Below are positions 43,250 through 51,307 of a stretch of 64,000 bases of DNA, piece after piece. Both the position numbers and the translations under genes were made by a program. Source of the DNA: Bacteroidota bacterium (GTDB lineage Bacteria; Bacteroidota; Bacteroidia; Chitinophagales; Chitinophagaceae); NCBI GenBank assembly GCA_030706685.1, contig JAUZOA010000006.1:1-64000 (forward strand), read 5' to 3'. How positions within the stretch are numbered: the stretch's first letter is position 1; each line of letters starts with the position of its first letter. Under the pieces are notes generated by a model, which was not told where the DNA came from, ran no database searches, and worked only from the letters and a program-made list of their open reading frames with translations.

Positions 43250-44065
43250 TTATTGTATGTTTTTCGCTGCTTTATTACTGTCTTGCCATGTTTTAATATG
43301 TTCCGCCACAGTAATCATAGGGGCAATCATGATGTCTTTTTCATTCTCTTTTAAGAAATGTAAAAGCCGGCTATGTGCAGGCAATGATACATTCAGTGAA
43401 TTGCCGCCATTTACTCCATGAAAAAGAATAACGAGTAATGAATTTGTTTCCATTGCCTTTTTAACCCATTCAATCATTTGCTCACCTGTTTCGCCGTTTA
43501 CCATATAGCAATCCACATTGTACAAGTCTACTTCATTTATTTTATGCATTTGATTCCTGACGGCTCTTGCTGCTGCAAAATCATTCTTCATCGCATTGAT
43601 AAACGATGAATCGCCAATCTTCATATCACCGCAGGTAAAAGCAAAGGTTCTTTTAGTTTTTCCGTCCAATGCCTGCAAAAAAACATTGGTCATTCTTGTT
43701 TCATCAATCATTCGCTGAACGGTGTAATTGCTTAAGTCGTATTCCGGCTTTACCCATTCTCTTCCTTTGCCCCCGAGACAGGGATGATATAAGGTATGAT
43801 TGCCTAACTCATGACCATTTGCCGCCAATTTTTTCCAATCATTCATGCGGGTCTGCATGGAAGTAGAAAAAGCAGTAATATAAAATGTCGCTTTCAATCC
43901 GAGCGAGTCGAGAACCGGAATGGCATTGTCTAAATGCTGATTGTAAGCATCATCATAAGTAAGTACAACTGCGCATTTTTTTCCCTGCCAGGCAATGTTG
44001 AATTGCGCAGATGCACCAGTAACGAGCAGGAGACCTGATAATAGAACAATAAAGTTTTTCTTCAT
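43250..44065 (-). CDS. polysaccharide deacetylase (CE4/NodB), secreted
   Basis: This 271-aa enzyme has a signal peptide ending at ASAQ. NodB motif 1 is VVLTYDDAYNQH (the second Asp replaces the usual FDDG wording). Motif 2 is GNHTLYHP, with the two zinc histidines. CE4 members remove N- or O-acetyl groups; O-acetyl-xylan is the natural guess in this array. It stands between the two CE15 genes with GH35. Chitin or peptidoglycan substrates cannot be excluded from sequence alone. Confidence 0.85.
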   Translation of the reverse strand: MKKNFIVLLSGLLLVTGASAQFNIAWQGKKCAVVLTYDDAYNQHLDNAIPVLDSLGLKATFYITAFSTSMQTRMNDWKKLAANGHELGNHTLYHPCLGGKGREWVKPEYDLSNYTVQRMIDETRMTNVFLQALDGKTKRTFAFTCGDMKIGDSSFINAMKNDFAAARAVRNQMHKINEVDLYNVDCYMVNGETGEQMIEWVKKAMETNSLLVILFHGVNGGNSLNVSLPAHSRLLHFLKENEKDIMIAPMITVAEHIKTWQDSNKAAKNIQ

Positions 44066-44104
44066 GTTAGAATGGTTGTCTTGTAAGATTAGCCTATCAA
44101 TGTC

Positions 44105-45649
44105 TTACTGTGCTGCTTTTCTCTCATACTTCAGAAATTTGCCGGCCCATGGAATAAAATACTTGAAGTTTGGAGCATCTGTATGTCCGCCATCATGTTG
44201 CCGCCATGCTAATTCACCATTCAGCATACCTGTAAGCACAGGAGGCATTTTCTCTGTTAAATACTCATTGGAAACGCCAATATCTTTTGCCCCTAACAAT
44301 TTAAATACTGAACCCGCCGCTACAGTAGCCATATAACTGCCTGCATGATCCAGCCATTTGGCATCGCCTTTTTCCGGGATACCATAACTGATGAATGTAA
44401 GACGAGGGGCACAAAGAGCTATTAATTCATGCGAATCAACAGGCAGGTCACATCCTGTTTTACTGCCAAAGCTTGCTTCAGAAGCTCCATACTTCATGTA
44501 GTTCCCTGCCATCCAGTAATATTCACCACCGGTAAGGCTTTCAACTGCTTCGCCAAACACACGCCGGTGAAGCGTAGCGCCACCTTTACCCGAAGAACCA
44601 ATCAATCCGACGGCGAAACGTGGTTCAAAAGCAAGTGTCACCAGTGCAGCTTTACCATAGCGTGATACGCCTTCAATACCCACTTTTTTTGCATCAACCA
44701 AACTATCTGTCTCAAGGTAATCAAGTCCCCGGGCAGCACCCCAGGCCCATGCACGCAGTGCTCCCCAATCATCCGGCTTACGGGGTTGTCCTTTATTTAC
44801 TAAACCAATAATACCTCTTGTAATACCTGCACCATTATCTGCCTGTATGCTTGTAGGATCAATAGTAACATAACCCCAGCCCGCTGCCAGTAACTGTTCA
44901 GTAGGCGAAGGATCACCAACCGGAGGAGGTGCAAAGAAGTTCGGACCGGGTAATCTGGTGATCGGGGTGTAAGCAGGATACTGATCGAAGATAGCTTTTA
45001 TTTCAGGGTTATTTTTTATCATCATCTCTTTAAAAGCGGCATTCAATTTTTCCATTTGCTCTGGCGATGGTTGTGCCGGAGACGGAAAAGAAGGACGACC
45101 CAGCATCATTAATACCGGCACGGGTCCTTTTACATTAAGCGGCACAACCAGCATCATATTAATGTCAACATTTATCAATGGGTACTCGCTATTATCTACA
45201 TGACCGATCAATTGTTTTGCAATAACCGGGGTAAAGCCGACAAATTCACGATCAGTAATCTTTACAGACCAGGTCACCTTAGGTATATTTTTTGGAAGCC
45301 GTCCGTACATTTCTCTTTCCATATCTTCTGCAATTTCCGGGCGACGCTGTTTCCACCACATATCTGCCGTAGTTACTTTCTTGCCACTCTTAGTTGTCAG
45401 TATATCCGGCAACTGGGGACAGGGGTTGGCCAATGATTCATCGTAGTTAGCATGGTTGGGAGCAGATTCATTGCCGCTTGGACCAGGTCTTAATTTTTTT
45501 ATACCCAACTGTTGCATCATGTTGTCATGATCCTGCTGGGCAGTAAATGTTGCCGGACGGGGGTACTTGCTGCTGTCAATCTTTGACTGCTGGGCTAATG
45601 CAGTATAAGTAAGAGTTACCATCAGCAAGAAAAATGTAAGTTTTTTCAT
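44105..45649 (-). CDS. CE15 glucuronoyl esterase, secreted (copy 2)
   Basis: This 514-aa paralogue of the enzyme at 40096 has a signal peptide ending at ALAQ. The serine elbow is GVSRYGKAAL; LPVDSHELIALCAPR and QHDGGHTDAPN carry the remaining active-site residues. It is about 55 residues longer than copy 1 because of an insertion around residues 205-250 (ERLNAAFKE-like helix region), which could shape the lignin side of the pocket. The shared MWWKQRRPEIAEDMEREMYGR region shows recent common origin. Two different CE15 enzymes suggest more than one lignin-glucuronate ester type. Confidence 0.9.
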   Translation of the reverse strand: MKKLTFFLLMVTLTYTALAQQSKIDSSKYPRPATFTAQQDHDNMMQQLGIKKLRPGPSGNESAPNHANYDESLANPCPQLPDILTTKSGKKVTTADMWWKQRRPEIAEDMEREMYGRLPKNIPKVTWSVKITDREFVGFTPVIAKQLIGHVDNSEYPLINVDINMMLVVPLNVKGPVPVLMMLGRPSFPSPAQPSPEQMEKLNAAFKEMMIKNNPEIKAIFDQYPAYTPITRLPGPNFFAPPPVGDPSPTEQLLAAGWGYVTIDPTSIQADNGAGITRGIIGLVNKGQPRKPDDWGALRAWAWGAARGLDYLETDSLVDAKKVGIEGVSRYGKAALVTLAFEPRFAVGLIGSSGKGGATLHRRVFGEAVESLTGGEYYWMAGNYMKYGASEASFGSKTGCDLPVDSHELIALCAPRLTFISYGIPEKGDAKWLDHAGSYMATVAAGSVFKLLGAKDIGVSNEYLTEKMPPVLTGMLNGELAWRQHDGGHTDAPNFKYFIPWAGKFLKYERKAAQ

Positions 45650-45701
45650 TTGATCATCTTTGGTTTTTTAATATGCAGAAACATAATTAAGCAGGCCTGT
45701 T

Positions 45702-47630
45702 TTATTTATCCGTACGGAATGGTGAAGCAGGTAACCCCTCTTTGTTAAACAAATTCGCTCCATCCGGATTATCGGCCCATGCGTAACGAACATACATGGG
45801 ATTGGTGACAGCATCACTCCAAACCACTACTTTATCACCTTCAATTTTAGCTTTTGCCCACATAAATTTTTTATCAGCTCCTGCGATGGCAAACTGGCTG
45901 AGTTCTTCACCATCACTGGTGGTAAGCCCGCTTCCCGTATTGCTGAAAGAAATTGTTATTTTATTGCCTTCAATAGCGGCGGATTGATAAACAGGGCCCG
46001 AATAAACAATGCCCTTTTCGCTATAAGCAATTTTTTCTGCAGCCAATGCGAGCCTTACACCTACTTCTTTTTTCTTGTCGGGGTGTATATCGTTCCATTC
46101 TCCAAGATCAATCGCCACGGCCATTCCTGTATTGGGCACCGCTAATGATTTTAATTGCGATTCTCTTAGCGCCGCCCACTGACTTTCTGAAGGGAGATAA
46201 TTCATTTCCATAAAACCAGGAAGCTGTACATATAGAAAAGGAATGTGACCCTCCTTCCACTGATGGCGCCAGTCGGCAATCATGGCCGGCTGCAATTTTG
46301 CATATTCTTCTGCGCGGCCTGTATTGGCTTCGCCCTGATACCAAAGAATACCTTTAATGGTATAATTTATTAACGGCGCAATCATCGCATTGTATAATGC
46401 CGAGGGTTGATTTTGTGCAGATATTCCACCACCACCGAATCCACGTTGCGGAATAAAAACATCTCCCACCTTATATTGCCAGTATCCTTTGAGGTCAATC
46501 GTATCGTTACCGGCAATTAAGCAGTAAGGCTTATCAGGCACAAATCCGCCTTTGCCAAAGTTGTTGATAACACGAATTACAAATAAATTTTTGCCGGCTT
46601 TCAATAAACCTGCGGGCAATTGATATCTTCTTTGCGGGTATTGATAGGTGGTATTGCCAACCTGTTTTCCATTCACGTATAAAACATCCGCATCAACAAT
46701 ACGTCCCAAAAAAACTTTTGCCGGAATACCTGTCATAGACGCAGGAATATCAATTTCTTTGCGGTACCAGACTATACCGTCAAGATCTTTTATTCCCTGG
46801 TCTTCCCAATAACCGGGTATATTAATCGGATGCCACCCTTTCGGTATATAGGAAGTATCGAACCAGGTTTTTGAGCCCGTCAACCCTTTATCCTGCATTG
46901 GCGGCCTGTTGGCAGTATTGGCAAAAGCTCTCCGGCTCATGCTATTGATAAAAGCAGTGTCTTTATTTTTTTGTATTGTACTTAACAAAGAAGGAAATTC
47001 TTTTAATCCTTCCTCACTTGTCCATGCTTCGACAGGTGTGCCGCCGACGCTTGCATTGATTAATCCAATGGGGATATGATATTTTTCATAAATCATCCTG
47101 GCAAAGAAATAGGCGACGGCAGAAAACTGGCGTACATCCTGTGGGTTGGCCGATTTCCAATAACCAGCCGGCAAGTCATCTTTCGGTCCCTGCATATCGG
47201 TGAGCGTTGGGATCCAGAAATGTCTTATTTCCGGGTAATTCGCCTGTGCAATATCATCAGCATATCGTATACTATGCAATTCCATTTGATGAACCATATT
47301 GGATTGGCCTGAACAGATCCATACATCACCGATTAAAATATCGTTCAGTGTAATTTTATTACTGGCAATAATATCCATCGTGTAAGGGCCACCGGCTTTC
47401 TGGGGTAATAGTACAATCACCCATTTCCCATCGGCGCCTGCAGTTGTTTTATACGTTTTCCCATTGAACCTTACCTGTATCTTTTCCCCTTTAGCTGCCC
47501 ACCCCCAGATATTTACTTTTGCCTCTCTTTGCAATACCATGCTGTCTCTTACCAGCCTGGGCAACCTTACTTGTGCTCCTGAAACGAGCAACGAAAAAGA
47601 TAACAGGATAAAAAAAACAATTCGCTTCAT
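45702..47630 (-). CDS. CE20-like sialate O-acetylesterase-family enzyme, secreted
   Basis: This 642-aa protein has a signal peptide ending near VSGAQ. A short N-terminal beta-sandwich precedes the split SASA/SGNH domain: WICSGQSNMVHQME (nucleophile Ser), GVIGxASVGGTPVEAW-type oxyanion residues, ILWYQGEANTGRAEEY and NDIHPDKK (catalytic Asp-x-x-His). Between the halves lies a GH2-like jelly roll (about residues 280-400). This order matches the acetylesterase type described as CE20 for xyloglucan/xylan deacetylation. It is 14 bp from the GH43 gene. Confidence 0.82.
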   Translation of the reverse strand: MKRIVFFILLSFSLLVSGAQVRLPRLVRDSMVLQREAKVNIWGWAAKGEKIQVRFNGKTYKTTAGADGKWVIVLLPQKAGGPYTMDIIASNKITLNDILIGDVWICSGQSNMVHQMELHSIRYADDIAQANYPEIRHFWIPTLTDMQGPKDDLPAGYWKSANPQDVRQFSAVAYFFARMIYEKYHIPIGLINASVGGTPVEAWTSEEGLKEFPSLLSTIQKNKDTAFINSMSRRAFANTANRPPMQDKGLTGSKTWFDTSYIPKGWHPINIPGYWEDQGIKDLDGIVWYRKEIDIPASMTGIPAKVFLGRIVDADVLYVNGKQVGNTTYQYPQRRYQLPAGLLKAGKNLFVIRVINNFGKGGFVPDKPYCLIAGNDTIDLKGYWQYKVGDVFIPQRGFGGGGISAQNQPSALYNAMIAPLINYTIKGILWYQGEANTGRAEEYAKLQPAMIADWRHQWKEGHIPFLYVQLPGFMEMNYLPSESQWAALRESQLKSLAVPNTGMAVAIDLGEWNDIHPDKKKEVGVRLALAAEKIAYSEKGIVYSGPVYQSAAIEGNKITISFSNTGSGLTTSDGEELSQFAIAGADKKFMWAKAKIEGDKVVVWSDAVTNPMYVRYAWADNPDGANLFNKEGLPASPFRTDK

Positions 47631-47644
47631 CTTACAGAGTATTA

Positions 47645-48703
47645 TTATTTATAGGCTGTTATTGTTTGAATCGTACCATCTTTATTATATTTCAATTCAG
47701 TTACTTTCACATTACGCAAATGAGTTTTACCGCTCAACAGGGCATCATGATAAAAGAGGTACCACTTATCTTTTATCGTGATGATCGAATGGTGATTTGT
47801 CCAGCCTGCTACGGGATTTAAGACCACCCCCTGGTACGTGAAGGGCCCATACGGGTTATCACCAATAGCATAACAGATAAAATGCGTATCACCCGTTGAA
47901 TACGAGAAGTAGTATTTGCCATTATACTTATGCATCCACGATGCTTCAAAGAAACGCTTGTCATTATCTTTTTCTTTGAAGAGATTCCCGTTTTTGTCAA
48001 CGATCTTTACTTCCTTCACTTCGCCGGAAAAACTCTTCATGTCTTTGTTGAGTTTGGCTATGCGCGGGAGAATAGCTGTTTCATCTGGCTGGCGCAGTTT
48101 GGCCGCCGAATCATATTTATTATTGTTCCATCTTTGTAATTGGCCACCCCAGATACCTCCGAAATATATATAAAATGAACCATCATCATCTTTGAATACG
48201 CAGGGGTCAATGCTGTAACTTCCCCGGAGGGGTTCTTTTTCCGCAACAAAAGGACCCCCTGGTTTTTTACTGGTAGCTACGCCAATACGATTGATACCCA
48301 TTTTATCTTTGGCGGGGAAATAGAGATAATACATATCATTGGCAAAAGCGGCATCAGGCGCCCATAACTGGCGTCCTGCCCAGGGTATATCTTTTATACT
48401 TAGTGCAACACCATCATCTGTGACTTTACCGCCAATAGCATCCATAGACAGAATATGATAGTCCTTCATGTCGAAATGATCGCCATTATCATTTTCAGGA
48501 GCGCCGGTAGCGGAATCATGTGAAGGATAAATATAAATGCGTCCATTAAACAGGTGGGCGGAAGGATCGGCGGTATAAATATGCGTGACCAATGGTTGTG
48601 ATATAGGCTCTTTCTTGTTACCCTGCGTTTTGCCAACATGGCAAATGCATAAGACAAATACAGTGATCATTCCCGGAATAGACCGGTATTTTATTTTACT
48701 CAT
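47645..48703 (-). CDS. GH43 beta-xylosidase/arabinofuranosidase, single-domain
   Basis: This 352-aa secreted GH43 enzyme has a signal peptide ending near GKTQG. The carboxylates are visible: Asp in YTADPSAHLF, Asp in SIDPCVFKDDDG and Glu in FFEASWMHKYNG. It lacks the C-terminal sandwich of the 557-aa GH43 at 410 and appears to be of another subfamily (probably near GH43_1, from memory of WAPDAAFANDMYYLYFP). It likely trims xylo-oligosaccharides outside the cytoplasm. It is co-directional with the GH9 and CE20-like genes. Confidence 0.87.
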   Translation of the reverse strand: MSKIKYRSIPGMITVFVLCICHVGKTQGNKKEPISQPLVTHIYTADPSAHLFNGRIYIYPSHDSATGAPENDNGDHFDMKDYHILSMDAIGGKVTDDGVALSIKDIPWAGRQLWAPDAAFANDMYYLYFPAKDKMGINRIGVATSKKPGGPFVAEKEPLRGSYSIDPCVFKDDDGSFYIYFGGIWGGQLQRWNNNKYDSAAKLRQPDETAILPRIAKLNKDMKSFSGEVKEVKIVDKNGNLFKEKDNDKRFFEASWMHKYNGKYYFSYSTGDTHFICYAIGDNPYGPFTYQGVVLNPVAGWTNHHSIITIKDKWYLFYHDALLSGKTHLRNVKVTELKYNKDGTIQTITAYK

Positions 48704-48777
48704 GGAAAAATTAATTTAGACAGTTACTTCCATCTTATTGACTGTTATCTTCTTCTTTTTATTAATGACTTTATTTT

Positions 48778-51291
48778 TTATTCGTTTGGCACATTTAGTA
48801 AATCATTTACAGCAAGCGTCAGCAAAATATAACTGGCCCCAAGGTTTACTACATATTCATTTTCGCCCCACAGGAAAGGCCAGTCTTCTTTATTCTCAGG
48901 GAAATCGGGAGGGATTATCAATACTCCCGGTACAATACCGCCGGCAATGAATGTAAAATCCGCGCGGTTATTACCATATGCTACTTCCTTGGACCGGGTA
49001 CCTGCTGCGGATACCAAAGAGATATCCGAGGCGGGATGACAACCATAGACATAATTCAATCCCCTGAAAACATCTTCTTTGCTCATGATCCCGGGGAATG
49101 CTTTATACAATAAATAGTTGGTGCCGGCGAAACCAATCACTTGCCCGCTGCCGGCCCATCCGCCTGTGCCGATAAAAACACCAAACGGGTTTTGCTGCGC
49201 CATTTTGTCCAGGTTGGCTTTATAATTTTTTACCGCAGCTTCTATTCTTTGTTTGTAAGATGCATCCATGTAGGGAATTGCTTGAACAGCAATGACAGCA
49301 AAACGGCCGGGCTGCTTTTCAATATCGGGCAATCTGGAATAAAGAGTATCCGCATATTTTTTATCTCCTGTTGAAAGCAATAATTCTACTGCTGCCCTTA
49401 ATTTTTCATCCAGCAGGTTTCCACCGGTTGTATTTCCATGACGGAACATATCAGGGGCATGACTGTTTTCTTCTTCCCATACTTTTTTAGCCATCGATAA
49501 ACATTCAGTTGCCAGCGTATCGTTATATCCCTTCAAGGCGCGACTGGCTGCGGCGAGCGCAGCAGCGGAACCGTAGTTCAATGATGAAGATTTACTGGTA
49601 AAGGCCCAACGATCGTCAAAAGTGCCGCTGGTAAAACCATCCGATTCGTTTTCTTTTAAGGCGGCGTTATATACCAGGTTGTCTGTTTTGGTGGAAGCGT
49701 CGCCAAGATGGGTATATTGATCCAGGTGCGCTTCCACAATACCGTTAATGGCATAGCCCACCGATTTCTGTTGTCCCAGCAATTGCAGGATACCATGTTC
49801 TATCTGTTGGAGGATATCCGGTTTTCCATCCGGGTGATGCATATCGGCATAGCGTGTTTGCTCATTGATCAGCGTTTCATCGCGCATTGGTTTGAACAGT
49901 TCCCAGGTTTGTACCAGGTTCATGACCGTTCCATAGATGGTTTGTGTCCGCAAATCAAAATCACCGGCATCATACCATCCGCCAATATTTAGCCCTGGAA
50001 TATGCTCGCCGGGTTTAAAACGATTACCCGTTGTGGGCCCCTGTGCATATAAATCAAAATGGGTATGATTGACGGGCGCCTGCAAAGCATCATCCATATG
50101 TGATCTGCCATGCCACACACGGTAGGCTTCATTCACAAAAATGTGATCCATCTGCTCGGTGAAGAATACATCCAGCGTAGGATGCCAGGTATTCACAAAA
50201 ACATCATTGGCTATGCGGAAAGGCTGGGTTTGAACTTTTCCATATTCAAGGATATAAATACCATTTTCTTTTACAGATGAAAAATCAAACGTGTAATATT
50301 GATAGCGCAGGTAATTGCCCCAGCGGGTAATGGGCGCTTTCAATTTTTCTGTCCATTGACCGGTTTCATTTACTCTCAATAAACGTGCAGAACCAAGTGC
50401 TTTATCGTTCTTATCTAATTCAATGATGGCCATCTTTTTTTGTTCCGGGTGATAGCCTACCTGCGAATGCGCTATCATGGGTTGACGAACCCAGTTGGGG
50501 ATAGTGTTGCCGCTGATAAACCATTCTAATACTTTACCGGTTTTACCGGCTGGCAATAAACTGCGAACGACAAACCAGCCATTCTGTGCTTTGTTGCGGC
50601 CATCATACATGGAGAGCGGGTTACCGGGACTTTCGATCGTAATTCTTCTTTCAGGGTCTTCCGGCGCCAGCACTAATTTTTTAGCAACAGCGAAAGGTTG
50701 CGGATCGGTGATACCTGCATGGACAAGCATGGCACTGGAAGGATAAAGGGGAAATATCCCGCTTTTATCATCTGCCAGGTAAGATTTCCTGAAATAAGCT
50801 GCAGGAAGAAATTCGAGGTTAAAACCGGCTTTTCCTTCTAAAGCAGCAGGAAGAGGCTTATCCAGGTAAACACTTATTACTATGCCGTTTTCTCTTGCCT
50901 GTGCTTTTATTGAATAAGCAAAATCGAATACCGGGTATTGCAGGAATGCTTCTATCGAATTGCTCTCTTTGTTGATGGTTCGTTTAATAAATTGTGGAAT
51001 AGAATCCCATTGTTCAGGAGTAGGGTTCAGTCGCACATCACCGTTTGTAGCGGTTCGCACACCATGATGAATAATCTCGATACCACTGCTTTTTTCATCG
51101 CCAAAAAGACCGTAATGATTACTGAATACAAAAACATTCAGGCCTCGTGTTTCAAAGTAGCCGGAGTCGTTAATGGTCAGTTTGCCTGTTTGACCAAATG
51201 AGAAGAAGTGGCACAGTAAAGATGTATAGCTGATGAGAAGCCTGCACGTCAGCCACTTGCTCCTGCGATTATATTTTAGAGAATAACGCAC
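48778..51291 (-). CDS. GH9 glucanase-like enzyme with extra N-terminal domain, secreted
   Basis: This 837-aa protein has a signal peptide ending near SFGQ. Residues about 30-255 form an N-terminal beta-rich region I do not recognise. A CelD_N Ig-like domain (HSQVGYHPEQKKMAIIEL) and a GH9 barrel follow, with the catalytic base in GGWYDAGDFDLR and the acid Glu in LWGENEYVVNLGA. GH9 enzymes cut beta-1,4-glucan or mixed-linkage glucans; in this array xyloglucan or cellulose-bound xylan are possible targets. It ends 74 bp before the GH43 gene and starts 16 bp after GH115. Confidence 0.87.
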   Translation of the reverse strand: MRYSLKYNRRSKWLTCRLLISYTSLLCHFFSFGQTGKLTINDSGYFETRGLNVFVFSNHYGLFGDEKSSGIEIIHHGVRTATNGDVRLNPTPEQWDSIPQFIKRTINKESNSIEAFLQYPVFDFAYSIKAQARENGIVISVYLDKPLPAALEGKAGFNLEFLPAAYFRKSYLADDKSGIFPLYPSSAMLVHAGITDPQPFAVAKKLVLAPEDPERRITIESPGNPLSMYDGRNKAQNGWFVVRSLLPAGKTGKVLEWFISGNTIPNWVRQPMIAHSQVGYHPEQKKMAIIELDKNDKALGSARLLRVNETGQWTEKLKAPITRWGNYLRYQYYTFDFSSVKENGIYILEYGKVQTQPFRIANDVFVNTWHPTLDVFFTEQMDHIFVNEAYRVWHGRSHMDDALQAPVNHTHFDLYAQGPTTGNRFKPGEHIPGLNIGGWYDAGDFDLRTQTIYGTVMNLVQTWELFKPMRDETLINEQTRYADMHHPDGKPDILQQIEHGILQLLGQQKSVGYAINGIVEAHLDQYTHLGDASTKTDNLVYNAALKENESDGFTSGTFDDRWAFTSKSSSLNYGSAAALAAASRALKGYNDTLATECLSMAKKVWEEENSHAPDMFRHGNTTGGNLLDEKLRAAVELLLSTGDKKYADTLYSRLPDIEKQPGRFAVIAVQAIPYMDASYKQRIEAAVKNYKANLDKMAQQNPFGVFIGTGGWAGSGQVIGFAGTNYLLYKAFPGIMSKEDVFRGLNYVYGCHPASDISLVSAAGTRSKEVAYGNNRADFTFIAGGIVPGVLIIPPDFPENKEDWPFLWGENEYVVNLGASYILLTLAVNDLLNVPNE

Positions 51292-51307
51292 TGATTGGAT
51301 TATTAAA

